Assembly: GCA_041393775.1 (NCBI GenBank)
Contig: JAWKJM010000004.1
Span: forward strand, 186,001-250,000
Source of the DNA: JADKAV01 sp041393775
GTDB taxonomy: Bacteria; Actinomycetota; Actinomycetes; S36-B12; UBA10799
Direction of reading: 5' to 3'
DNA length: 64,000 nt
The stretch's first letter is position 1; each line of letters begins with the position of its first letter. The translations under genes were made by a program, and so were the position numbers. A model generated the notes under the pieces. That model searched no databases. It saw only the letters and a list, made by a program, of their open reading frames with translations, and was not told the origin of the DNA. Below are positions 1-7,561 of the stretch, one piece after another.

Positions 1-165
1 CAAATGCACCACTCCGCGGTCGAGCCCGGCGGCCTTCACCCGGACCAGGACTTCGTTGTCGGCGGTCTCCGGCATAGCCATTCGACGGATCTCCACAGTG
101 TGGGCGGGCCCGTAGCGATCCTGGACGGCAGCATCCATCGTCGTCGGCAGGGTGGATGTCGGCAT
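1..165 (-). CDS. Zinc-independent MDR oxidoreductase, N-terminal fragment (cut by window edge)
   Basis: Only the first 55 residues are in the window. They carry the typical start of quinone-oxidoreductase-like medium-chain dehydrogenases: AVQDRYG, then a pair of beta strands ending in EVLVRVKAAGLDRG. Members reduce quinones or enones, or oxidise alcohols, with NAD(P)H; the substrate cannot be told from this part. The ATG at 165 was chosen because GAAGGG lies just upstream; an in-frame ATG at 210 is possible but would cover the operator-like repeat. The gene is divergent from the TetR gene at 295, which probably controls it. Confidence 0.8.
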   Translation of the reverse strand, partial: MPTSTLPTTMDAAVQDRYGPAHTVEIRRMAMPETADNEVLVRVKAAGLDRGVVHL

Positions 166-195
166 GTCGGTACCCTTCGCCTGCTCAGTCTTTCG

Positions 196-236
196 TACGT
201 TGTAAGTCATAGGGTGTAACCTAGTCTTACGTTGTA
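196..236. promoter_or_regulatory. Probable TetR operator: direct repeat TACGTTGTA
   Basis: The 9-mer TACGTTGTA occurs at 196-204 and 228-236, 32 bp apart, about three helical turns. It lies in the gap between the divergent oxidoreductase and the TetR gene. TetR proteins commonly bind in such shared promoters, so this is the likely binding region. The assignment is inference from position and repetition. Confidence 0.5.
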
Positions 237-294
237 TGGTTCGTCAAGAGGCAGGTTCTGGTTCTTACATTCAGAGCCGCGGATGGAGGCGCAC

Positions 295-966
295 ATGGCC
301 ACGCAGTCACCCGCTGGGCGGCGACCGCCCTTGACCCGCCAGCGGGTGATCGATGCGGCCGTGGCACTGGCCGATGCCGGCGGCCTGCAGGCGCTTACGA
401 TGCGTCGATTGGCTCAGGCGCTCGGGGTCGAACCGATGTCCGTCTACTACCACGTGGCGAACAAAGCTCAGATCCTCGACGAGATCGTGGACTTCGTGTT
501 CGCGCAGATCGACCTGCCGACCGCGCAGGAGCCCTGGAAGTCCGCGATGCGCAGGCGGGCGATCTCGGCGCGGGATGCGCTGGTGAGGCACCCTTGGGCA
601 GCGGGTCTCATGGATTCCAGGACGAACCCCGGTCCCGCGACGCTGCGACACCACGACGCTGTGATCGGCAAGCTGCGCAGTTCCGGCTTCTCGATCGTTC
701 TGACGGCGCACGCGGTGTCGGTGCTGGATGGCTACATCTACGGGTTCGCCCTGCAGGAGAAGGCACTTCCGTTCGACTCCCCGGAGACTGCAGCACAGGT
801 GGCTGAGATGATCCTCGAGCAGTTCCCGGCCGAGGACTATCCGCATTTGGCAGAGCTGACGACCGAGCACGTGCTGCAGCCCGGCTACGACTACTCAGAG
901 GAGTTCGAGTTCGGGCTGGATCTCATCCTCGACGGGCTTGAACGCCACCTGCGAGCCGACATGTGA
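295..966 (+). CDS. TetR family regulator with TetR_C_1-type effector domain
   Basis: A 223-residue DNA-binding repressor. The N-terminal helix-turn-helix is clear: VIDAAVALAD, LTMRRLAQALGVEPMSVYYHV, then KAQILDEIVD. The C-terminal half matches the tetracycline-repressor-like effector domain. The ATG at 295 is preceded by GGAGG five bases away; the TTG/ATG positions further upstream are less likely because they fall in the shared promoter. It is divergent from the oxidoreductase at 1-165, the usual layout for a repressor that controls its neighbour and itself. The effector is unknown. Confidence 0.88.
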   Translation: MATQSPAGRRPPLTRQRVIDAAVALADAGGLQALTMRRLAQALGVEPMSVYYHVANKAQILDEIVDFVFAQIDLPTAQEPWKSAMRRRAISARDALVRHPWAAGLMDSRTNPGPATLRHHDAVIGKLRSSGFSIVLTAHAVSVLDGYIYGFALQEKALPFDSPETAAQVAEMILEQFPAEDYPHLAELTTEHVLQPGYDYSEEFEFGLDLILDGLERHLRADM

Positions 967-1007
967 GCGAACCGGCTCCACCGTCGAGTGGGTGAGTCGC
1001 TTGTCGC

Positions 1008-1805
1008 TCAGCGTCCCCACTGGTACGGGGTCGTCGTCGACGCTTTGGTCAGGCCCGCGCGCTCCAGGATGGGTCGGGAGTGCTCGGTGGAATCGCTGTG
1101 GATCAGGGTCTTGCCCATGCGCAGAGCCGAGCGGGCACGCTCAGCCGTCAGTGCGCGGTAGATGCCCCGGCCGCGCCAATCCTCACGGGTGGCGCCTCCC
1201 CAGATGCCGGCGAAGTCCGCGCCGAACACCGGCTCCAGTCTTCCGGCGCCGACGACCTGGCCGCCGACTTCGGCCACCCACAGCTCCGTCCCGTCGTCGA
1301 GGGCCAGCCTTCGCAGGAGCGCATCCGCCGTGTCCTCGGAAGGCGTGTCGCCGAATGCGACGTCACTCATCGAGCTCATCGCGCGGACGTCGTCCTCGGA
1401 AGTGATCCGGCGCAGACTGACGTCGGGGGGCAGGGGCACTTCTTGGACGAGCATGCGCGTCTCCCCGAGCATGATGGACTCCGGCTCCTGCGCGACAAAT
1501 CCGTTTGCGACCAGAGCCTCGTGCAGGCCGGGAGCCTGGTCGTGCCCGCGCGTCTTCCACTCGATGCGGTAGATCTCGGGATCTGCTGCGTAGTGGGCCA
1601 GGGTCGAGGTCACCAGTCGCCGGAGCGCGCCGGTGTCAGCGCCGTTGAGATCGCGGTAGGTGACGAACCCCCTGCCACCGGCGAAGGTCGCCAGCCGCAG
1701 TGGGCCGAGTTGTCTGACTCCGACTGCGCCAGATGTTTCCGCGTCGGCACGCAACTGTTCGTCGTATGCGGCGAGTAGCTCAGTGCGGTCGATCACGCCT
1801 GTCAT
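1008..1805 (-). CDS. GNAT family N-acetyltransferase
   Basis: A 265-residue cytoplasmic acetyltransferase. The C-terminal half holds the GNAT fold: strand ELWVAEVGGQVVGAGRLEP, then the acetyl-CoA loop in REDWRGRGIYRALTAERAR at about residues 210-228. The N-terminal half (1-120) is a second, poorly conserved GNAT-like lobe, as in several two-lobed actinobacterial members. It would transfer an acetyl group from acetyl-CoA to an amine; the substrate cannot be predicted. It converges with the TetR gene at 966 and is followed upstream by the YbjN gene on the same strand. Confidence 0.85.
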   Translation of the reverse strand: MTGVIDRTELLAAYDEQLRADAETSGAVGVRQLGPLRLATFAGGRGFVTYRDLNGADTGALRRLVTSTLAHYAADPEIYRIEWKTRGHDQAPGLHEALVANGFVAQEPESIMLGETRMLVQEVPLPPDVSLRRITSEDDVRAMSSMSDVAFGDTPSEDTADALLRRLALDDGTELWVAEVGGQVVGAGRLEPVFGADFAGIWGGATREDWRGRGIYRALTAERARSALRMGKTLIHSDSTEHSRPILERAGLTKASTTTPYQWGR

Positions 1806-1852
1806 CGTGCAGTTGGAGGAACCGGTCTGGCAATCAAGTTTCCTTCAGACAC

Positions 1853-2320
1853 CTACAAGTACAGCCCTGGCGTGTCGTCTGCGGGTGGATCCGGTGCTTG
1901 TGCGGCCTCGGGGTCGAATCGCGGCGTCCCGCCGAACTTCTCCACCAACTTCGGACCGATGTCGCCCGTCGCGCTCGCGAGGAAGAACAGGGCCCGGGAG
2001 AAGGTGTACCGGTCGAGATCGCCCGCGAACAGGTCGTTCTCCAAGAGGATCTGGCCGCCGGTGTGGAATGCGCGGGTGAAGATCAGGATGTGATTGATGT
2101 CGTTGAGTGCGTCGGCCAACTCGTGGCTGTATTCGACTTGGGAGACGACGCTGAACGTCTGCACGACGAGATCGTCGCCGACCCGCGCGATCCGCGCGTA
2201 GCACTGGCTGCCCTTGTAGGTGACCGGCAGATCGCCGTCGCCGTCCGGCTCCGGTCGCACACCGTCGGTGAGATCGGCGATGAGGTCCCGCAAGTACGAC
2301 TCGACCATTTCCCCGTTCAC
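1853..2320 (-). CDS. YbjN domain protein
   Basis: A 155-residue acidic cytoplasmic protein of the YbjN superfamily, which has a fold like type III secretion chaperones. Family signs are the YARIARVGDDLVVQTFSVV strand pattern, the central DINHIL segment and the hydrophobic SRALFFLASA helix. YbjN proteins are linked to stress and motility phenotypes, with no known biochemical activity. The GTG start at 2320 is supported by GGGGAG upstream. The 30-residue tail is Pro/Asp-rich and likely disordered. Confidence 0.75.
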   Translation of the reverse strand: MNGEMVESYLRDLIADLTDGVRPEPDGDGDLPVTYKGSQCYARIARVGDDLVVQTFSVVSQVEYSHELADALNDINHILIFTRAFHTGGQILLENDLFAGDLDRYTFSRALFFLASATGDIGPKLVEKFGGTPRFDPEAAQAPDPPADDTPGLYL

Positions 2321-2398
2321 CGTGACTCCCCACTGTTGTGTGTTCCCAGCATTGCGCAGGGGTGTGACATTTGGCCGGGGATGTGGTGCCGCCTCGGC

Positions 2399-2629
2399 TC
2401 ACCCTCCCTGGCAGATCGGACAGGTCGAGCAGTCGGGGCAGCACTCGTCGCCCCAGAACACCGCCGCCTGGCCGTTGATCCCGTCGTCGTAAGGTTGTCC
2501 CCACCAGTCGTCACCGAAGTCCCCTGCTTGTCCGACGGCCAGGCCGGACATCTGGCATTGGGGACTGCAGTCAGGGCAACACGGCACCGCAGTCACACCA
2601 GTCAGTGTGGACTGCGGTGCCATGCTGGT
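2399..2629 (-). CDS. Small cysteine-rich protein, two CCPDC motifs
   Basis: A 76-residue protein I do not recognise as a named family. It has two clusters, CCPDCSPQC near residue 18 and CCPDCSTCPICQGG at the very C-terminus, joined by an acidic Trp-containing segment. The spacing suggests metal binding (zinc-ribbon-like or Fe-S) or disulfides. I chose the ATG at 2629 because a longer frame back to 2770 runs into the palindromic element (2687-2870), so its extra 47 residues are probably not coding. It lies 78 bp upstream of the YbjN gene on the same strand and may be co-transcribed. Confidence 0.55.
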   Translation of the reverse strand, partial: TSMAPQSTLTGVTAVPCCPDCSPQCQMSGLAVGQAGDFGDDWWGQPYDDGINGQAAVFWGDECCPDCSTCPICQGG

Positions 2630-2686
2630 GCCGTCGGCAGGGGAAGTCGGCGCAGCCGCCTCGTTGCTGGTCCGAAGCAACCGCTG

Positions 2687-2870
2687 CCAGTCCGAGAACG
2701 GCTCGTGTACTTGGTCGCCGCAGAAGCGGGCCGCGAGGTTAGAGAATGTGCACCAGGTTAGTGAATGCACGTGTGGCTTCTCTAACGCCGTGCACGTTCT
2801 CTAACGCGAGCGATTTCCGTCCGGCATTTCCCGCCTGAACGGGCGGCCGGCCGCGGCCATGGACGACTAA
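2687..2870. repeat. Palindromic element, copy 1
   Basis: The core hairpin is 2737-2805: GGTTAGAGAATGTGCAC at 2737-2753 pairs with GTGCACGTTCTCTAAC at 2790-2805, and each arm carries the TTAGAGAA motif twice or nearly so. Flanks of about 50 bp on the left and 65 bp on the right are shared with copy 3 (6799-7002). It sits between divergent genes. It has no coding capacity of its own, so it looks like a MITE-like or REP-like element. Confidence 0.75.
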
Positions 2871-3158
2871 CGCGAGCGATTTTCGCCCGGAATTCTCCGG
2901 CCCGAACGCCGCGGCCAGCACGGCCACCGCTGTCGAACGCCCTCCCAGATATCCCGAGGACGCGCCCAAGCCAGATCCCGCTGCCGTGGTATTCGGCTGG
3001 GAGCATCGCTGTGATGCATGTCTCCAAGGTGGCTCGGGGTGTGCAATTGACTGACCGGCACGCCCATGCTCGATTCTGAAAGCACAGCCTCTCGCAGCGG
3101 ACGGTGCACCGTCAGATCGTTCGCGTTCTGAGTAGGTCGCACGCACGAGGAGGCGCCC
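2871..3158. other. Intergenic stretch upstream of the TetR-ACT-GNAT gene
   Basis: No gene is convincing here. Positions 2868-2890 repeat the tail motif GCGAGCGATTT found at 2806-2816, a partial extra copy of the element's right flank. The rest should hold the promoter of the gene at 3159, but no clear -35/-10 pair stands out. Confidence 0.4.
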
Positions 3159-4868
3159 GTGGCCAAGTCCGACGAGGAAACTCGAGCGCGCATCATCGAT
3201 GCGGCCGCCGAACTGTTCTCCGAGCATGGGTTCAGTGGCACGAAGGTGAGCATGGTCGCCAAGGCGGCTCGCGTCAGCCCCTCCACAGTGCGGCGTCTGG
3301 CGGGTGGGCGCGCCGAGTTGTTCGAGCAGGTGATGGCTACGCGGGTCAAGTCGTCCGCCGCGGAACGGATTGCTGCAGCAGCCCAGGACCCGACTGCGTC
3401 GCCACCGCTCGCGGTGATCCTGGCGGTTGGCCAAGAGGTGTTCGCCAACCCGGAGCGCAGTTGGGGGGCACTGGAACTTGAAGCCCTGACGCGGGCCCAC
3501 CTCGACGGCCCGCTGCGGGAGATCGAGGCAGCGAGGATGCTGGCCAGGTCAGAAAATGCGGCTGCGCTGGTGGCGCAGGTCCGGGCGATGGGCGGCCTCG
3601 ACGACGATGTCTCCGACCGAGCGGTCGTGTATCTCACCTTGGCAATGTCGGTCGGTCTTGCGATGCTGGATCCGGTCGCCCCGAACAAGCCGACAGCTGC
3701 GCATTGGAACGCGCTGATCGCCCGGGTGGGTATGGCGATGGCGCCGAAGGACATGTCCTTGATTCCGAGCTTCGAGGCGGGCCGGCCTTGGCGCGTGCGC
3801 GTCGACATCCCTGATCGGCCGGGCACGGTGGCGCGTCTGGTCCGGGCGCTGGGAGCGCTGCACTCCTTCACGGTAGGAGTCCAGACGGTGGGGTCGGGGG
3901 AAGGGTTCCGCACTATGGATCTTGCACTCGTGGCACCCGAAACGGTAGACAGCGAGGTGATCCGGGCCGCTGCCCTCACGGTCGGTCAGCGCGCCTTCGT
4001 CGGTGAGGGATCCGATGCCGACTCCCTGGACCTGCCGACGCGGGTGCTAGATGGTGCCAGCGCGCTGGTCGCGCGTCCCGAGTTGGCACCCTTCGCCGCG
4101 GCGGAACTGGTCGAGGCTGACGAGGTCGAGGTCACGGATGCGACCGAGGGCGAGGATGACAGTCCCGATGTGCTCCGGGTGCAGTGGACGCCCGATCAGC
4201 ACGTGGTCCTGCAACGAGGCTGGGCCCCGTTCGCCGGCGCCGAGCGCACCCGAATCTCTGCGCTGCTGCGGCTGTCTTCGGCCATCGCAACGATGTCCGG
4301 CAACGAGGAAGCACTGGGCTGGGTGGAGCCGATCAAGGGCGGCACGGTGTGGATCCGGCTGGCCCGTCCGGAGGACGCGGATGCCGTGGCACAGATGCAC
4401 GACCGGTCGTCGGAGCGCAGCCGGTATCAGCGCTATTTCGCCATCACCGAATGGCGCGGGGTTCGATTGCACCGACTGTCCGGAGGCCATCGCGGCGCAA
4501 CCTTGGTCGTCATGAGCGAGGACGGTGCCATCGTGGGCCTGGGAAACCTGTTCCCCGATCAGGCCGAGGGCAGCGAGGAGGAGAGCCACGCCGCGGAGAT
4601 CGCCATGATCATCGAGGACGAGTACCAGGGGCGGGGAGTGGGCAAGAAACTCCTCCAGAGCCTTCTGCACTTCGCCACCCGCTTGAACTTCACCGAGGTG
4701 GTGGCCACAGTCCTCGCAGAGAACCGGGGCATGCTGCATCTTCTGCAGACCAGCGGCTTGAACTGGAAGACCGAGATCCACGACGGGATCGCCTCCATGC
4801 GCGCCCCGCTGCCAGTGCCGATCGACGAGACCGGGTCATTCCCTGCGCTGACCGAGAAGGATGCGTAG
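3159..4868 (+). CDS. Three-domain fusion: TetR regulator - ACT domain - GNAT acetyltransferase
   Basis: A 569-residue protein with three recognisable parts. Residues 1-190 are a TetR regulator with its helix-turn-helix (ARIIDAAAELFSEHGF, VSPSTVRRLAGG). Residues 211-280 are an ACT domain (WRVRVDIPDRPGTVARLVRAL), the small fold that senses amino acids. Residues 396-550 are a GNAT domain with the acetyl-CoA loop EYQGRGVGKKLLQSLLHFA. ACT-GNAT fusions are known actinobacterial protein lysine acetyltransferases; the added TetR part is unusual. The inferred role is a ligand-sensing acetyltransferase that also binds DNA. The GTG start follows GAGGAGG. Frame is intact throughout, so this is not two fused pseudogenes. 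Confidence 0.85.
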   Translation: MAKSDEETRARIIDAAAELFSEHGFSGTKVSMVAKAARVSPSTVRRLAGGRAELFEQVMATRVKSSAAERIAAAAQDPTASPPLAVILAVGQEVFANPERSWGALELEALTRAHLDGPLREIEAARMLARSENAAALVAQVRAMGGLDDDVSDRAVVYLTLAMSVGLAMLDPVAPNKPTAAHWNALIARVGMAMAPKDMSLIPSFEAGRPWRVRVDIPDRPGTVARLVRALGALHSFTVGVQTVGSGEGFRTMDLALVAPETVDSEVIRAAALTVGQRAFVGEGSDADSLDLPTRVLDGASALVARPELAPFAAAELVEADEVEVTDATEGEDDSPDVLRVQWTPDQHVVLQRGWAPFAGAERTRISALLRLSSAIATMSGNEEALGWVEPIKGGTVWIRLARPEDADAVAQMHDRSSERSRYQRYFAITEWRGVRLHRLSGGHRGATLVVMSEDGAIVGLGNLFPDQAEGSEEESHAAEIAMIIEDEYQGRGVGKKLLQSLLHFATRLNFTEVVATVLAENRGMLHLLQTSGLNWKTEIHDGIASMRAPLPVPIDETGSFPALTEKDA

Positions 4869-4875
4869 CGCAGCC

Positions 4876-5040
4876 TCAGTCGCCGCAGTCAGTGGTGACG
4901 TACTTGGCGATGTTCGGGATGTAGCCGAAGATCATCTTCTTGCGTGACTTGTTCGAGCCCGCGTCAAGGGCCACGTTCACGTAGCCACCGAGGACGACGC
5001 GCGGGCGCTGCTGACGGTGGGCGCGTCGCGGGCGACGCAC
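4876..5040 (-). pseudogene. Possible C-terminal remnant of an unidentified protein
   Basis: The minus strand reads as a protein-like C-terminus (YVNVALDAG, then IFGYIPNIAKYVTTDCGD and a stop at 4876). The frame runs back only to a GTG at 5040 with no ribosome site and becomes Arg-rich before that. It overlaps, on the other strand, a helicase-like remnant. I take it as the end of a truncated gene; a small 54-residue gene is the alternative. Confidence 0.35.
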
Positions 5041-5094
5041 TTGCTCGTCGTGGTGGGGGAGGAATCCGCGCTGGCGATGCCGCGGCCGGGTTGA
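4978..5094 (+). pseudogene. Remnant of a superfamily 1 helicase C-terminus
   Basis: The frame reads DDARALLTVGASRATHLLVVVGEE and ends with a stop at 5092-5094. This matches the motif VI region near the end of UvrD-type helicases, where VGxSRAxxxLVVV is typical. Nothing upstream in this frame encodes the rest of a helicase, and the sequence switches abruptly to other material near 4980. It is therefore a truncated leftover beside the HIT-HNH pair. Confidence 0.5.
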
Positions 5095-5127
5095 GCCGCG
5101 GGAGGTTCCCGCCTTGGCCTAAAACCC

Positions 5128-5207
5128 CGCGAGGTTAGAGAATGTGCACGAGGTTAGAAAAGTCACACGTGTGTTCTCTAACCTCGTGCACATTCTCTAA
5201 CCTCGCG
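5128..5207. repeat. Palindromic element, copy 2: perfect 31-bp inverted repeat
   Basis: Arms 5128-5158 and 5177-5207 are exact reverse complements (31 of 31), separated by an 18-nt loop containing CACACGTGTG, itself a palindrome. Each arm contains GAGGTTAGA twice, around GTGCAC. This copy is the bare hairpin without the flanks seen in copies 1 and 3. It lies downstream of the HNH gene, where it could also end transcription from both sides. Confidence 0.85.
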
Positions 5208-5268
5208 AGGTGCTCGGTCGGGATACTGTGCCGGCACGGGGTTCCAAGGGGGTGCGTCCTGGTCTCGC

Positions 5269-6324
5269 TCACGACGCCACCACAACGGCTTCCCATCCAG
5301 TGAGCGCGTCCAGCGTGCTCCCGCTGACCCATCCCAGCACCCCCAGGCGCGCCGCGCTGGAGTAGGCGTATCGCGCGATTGAGATCGCCCGGTCCCGATC
5401 GTCTTCGATCGCGCCCATGTCGAGCAAGGCCGGGGACTTCGTAGAGTTGCGGACCCGCCACTTCTGGAGATGGGGCAGCGCTGCCAAATGATCCCTCTTG
5501 CGCAGATTCGCTGTGCGGCTGGTCGCCACCAGATTGAACGGCGAGTTGAACGGGTACTTGGCCCACGGAATGAAGTGATCCACGTGAACGTCTGAATCTT
5601 CCAAGGGAGATCCGGAGTAGAAACACCGACCGCGCTGGAGATCCAGGAGGTGGGGTACGAGTGGGTGAACGGCGGATCGGTCCACCCCGAACAGGAAGTC
5701 GTCGAGGTCGTGGCCCACTCCGAGTTCAGGATTGTTCCTCCTCACATACTCGCTCCACGCGGCTTGTGTCGACGAGATGATGAGTCGGCGGAATCGACGA
5801 AGGCAGGCGGAAACCCCGGCCCGCAAGGTGATGCAATGCCGGTCAAGGATCGTGGCGTAGAGGAAGTTGTCAGGATGATCTGGTGCCTTCTTCACTTCTC
5901 CTATTGTCTGCAGTTTCATGAGGGGCATCCGCCTGACCCGTTCGGTGGCTTCCCACACAAGTCGTTCGGGCACTGAGCCCGGCGCATCGACTCTGTCTGG
6001 ATTGCCGGACAGGCTGCGTGCCTCGGAGACCGTGGCTAGGATCGCCGCTTGTCGGCCGGTGTTCTGTCTGAGGGGGTGATTCAGGCCAGGGTATGCCCTG
6101 ACGTGAGTCCAGTAGAGGTGGAGGAACTGCTGCCCCAGGAACTGTACTGGGATGCGCTGCTCCCGGTCATCGTCGAAGCCGTGCTCCGCCGCGACGTTGC
6201 AGAGGGCGACAAGCAATGCGTACTTGTAGGTCGCAACGAAACTGCCTGACTCCAGCAGTCGCTGGAACTTCTCGATGAATTCGAGCTGAAACTCTGGCCC
6301 GGGCGGACGTGCGGTCATGCTCAT
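5269..6324 (-). CDS. HNH endonuclease domain protein
   Basis: A 351-residue protein with a C-terminal HNH nuclease domain at about 225-280: RGRCFYSGSPL, VHVDHFIPWAKY, PFNLVATSRTANLRKRDHL. The catalytic His, the metal-binding Asp-His pair and Asn residues are all present, so it should be an active nuclease. The N-terminal 220 residues are helical and resemble no family I can name. The ATG at 6324 overlaps the stop of the HIT gene as ATGA, so the two are translationally coupled. The pair is bracketed by palindromic elements at 5128-5207 and 6799-7002, which suggests a cassette, possibly for defence. Confidence 0.82.
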   Translation of the reverse strand: MSMTARPPGPEFQLEFIEKFQRLLESGSFVATYKYALLVALCNVAAEHGFDDDREQRIPVQFLGQQFLHLYWTHVRAYPGLNHPLRQNTGRQAAILATVSEARSLSGNPDRVDAPGSVPERLVWEATERVRRMPLMKLQTIGEVKKAPDHPDNFLYATILDRHCITLRAGVSACLRRFRRLIISSTQAAWSEYVRRNNPELGVGHDLDDFLFGVDRSAVHPLVPHLLDLQRGRCFYSGSPLEDSDVHVDHFIPWAKYPFNSPFNLVATSRTANLRKRDHLAALPHLQKWRVRNSTKSPALLDMGAIEDDRDRAISIARYAYSSAARLGVLGWVSGSTLDALTGWEAVVVAS

Positions 6325-6722
6325 GACCAGTCTTCGGTACCGACTTGCCAATTCCCGCGCCCGGTCACGGCATGCCGGATACCACCTCTCGGATCCGGCA
6401 CGTCGCCGGTGTAGCGGGGTATCACGTGGAAGTGCAGGTGGAGCACGGTCTGACCTGCAGCAACTCCCTCGTTGATGCCGAGGTTGAAGCCGTCGGGACG
6501 ATGTGAGACGCGAAGAGCGTGTTTGACGTGATCCACCAGCGCGAGGATCGCCTCCCGCTCCGCGGGTGTGGCGGAATCCCAGTCGGCGATGAGTCGGCGA
6601 GGAACGACCAGCGTGTGTCCAGGCGAGGCCGGGAAGTTGTCACGGATCGCGAAGGCCAACTCGTTCGAAGCCACCCAGTCGGACTCGGGGATAGCCAGGA
6701 ATCGGCTGTCCCCGTCGTGCAT
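6321..6722 (-). CDS. HIT family nucleotide-binding protein
   Basis: A 133-residue HIT protein with the signature QTVLHLHFHVIPR at about residues 98-110; these histidines form the nucleotide hydrolase or transferase site. FAIRDNFPASPGHTLVVPRR is also typical. HIT proteins split nucleoside phosphoramidates, dinucleotides or adenylates. I chose the ATG at 6722 because family members begin shortly before the FLAIPESDW segment; a GTG at 6776 is possible. It is the first gene of a two-gene unit with the HNH nuclease. From memory, this HIT subgroup often neighbours helicase or nuclease genes; that should be checked. Confidence 0.85.
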   Translation of the reverse strand: MHDGDSRFLAIPESDWVASNELAFAIRDNFPASPGHTLVVPRRLIADWDSATPAEREAILALVDHVKHALRVSHRPDGFNLGINEGVAAGQTVLHLHFHVIPRYTGDVPDPRGGIRHAVTGRGNWQVGTEDWS

Positions 6723-6798
6723 CACCTTCACAGATTGCCACTGCGGACCCAACCCCTGCCAGTCACGACAAGTCACGGCCAGTCGTCGCGCCTAAAAT

Positions 6799-7002
6799 CC
6801 AGTCCGAAAATGGCTCGTGTACTCCGGTCGCCGCAGAAGTGGGCCGCGAAGTCAGAGAATGGTCGCGAGGTTAGAGATCGTGCACGAGGTTAGCGAATGC
6901 ACGTGTGGCTTCTCTAACCTGGTGCACGTTCTCTAACGCGAGCGATTTCGCCGGGCATTTCCCGCCTGAAGGGGCGGCCCGCCACGGCCCGGGATGACTA
7001 AC
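6799..7002. repeat. Palindromic element, copy 3
   Basis: The core hairpin is 6869-6937 (GGTTAGAGATCGTGCAC at 6869-6885, GTGCACGTTCTCTAAC at 6922-6937). The left flank (ccagtccgaaaatggctcgt, from 6799) and right flank (GCGAGCGATTTCGCC to about 7002) align with copy 1 in the same orientation. It has an extra 17-bp insertion-like stretch near 6848-6864. It lies upstream of the HIT gene and downstream of the lipoprotein gene. Confidence 0.75.
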
Positions 7003-7074
7003 AGGGAACGCAGGAGGTCAAGGCAGGCCGCGAGGATGGCGGCTAGGTCCGCAATGGTCCGTTCCTGGACCCCG

Positions 7075-7524
7075 CTAGCCGCAAGTCTTTCCGTAGTAGT
7101 CCAGAACCTTCTCCTGCGCGGCACCATACGCATCAGCCTGCTTCTGGCTCTGAGCTCCCTCTTCCGCGATCGCCTGCACCGAGTCGTTGAGATCTCTGAA
7201 CGCACGTTGCACCGCTGGTGGGGCGTCGGCGGGGACTGCATCGACCATGGCCTGGGTCGGTGCCGCCCAACTCTGGTATGCCGCGACGAGCGCGTCCACG
7301 TCACCGCTCTGCGCGGCAGCCTGTGCGGCAGCTGAGCCGGGGGATTGTGCCCAGTCCAGCGCGGCCTGGCAGAACGCTGCCTCGTCGGTGACCGGTGCCG
7401 CGGACGATCCTGCCGCGGAAGGGGGAGGACTTGTGGTCGACGTGGTCTCCCCACTCGAACACGCGGATAGCAGCAGAGCCGACGCGAGCACGCCGAATAC
7501 AAGGTGACTTCTCGAACGGTTCAT
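7075..7524 (-). CDS. Small secreted lipoprotein
   Basis: A 149-residue lipoprotein. The signal peptide ends in the lipobox LLSAC, so Cys-22 or so is lipidated and the protein sits on the outer face of the membrane. A Ser/Thr/Pro linker follows, then an Ala-rich helical domain with one pair of cysteines (AFCQAAL and the C-terminal TCG) that could form a disulfide. No family is recognised. The ATG at 7524 follows GGGAGGGG. It is 37 bp downstream of the gene at 7562, same strand. Confidence 0.75.
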   Translation of the reverse strand: MNRSRSHLVFGVLASALLLSACSSGETTSTTSPPPSAAGSSAAPVTDEAAFCQAALDWAQSPGSAAAQAAAQSGDVDALVAAYQSWAAPTQAMVDAVPADAPPAVQRAFRDLNDSVQAIAEEGAQSQKQADAYGAAQEKVLDYYGKTCG

Positions 7525-7561
7525 CGTCCCCTCCCGCAGCGAGTCTACGTTGGCGATTGGT

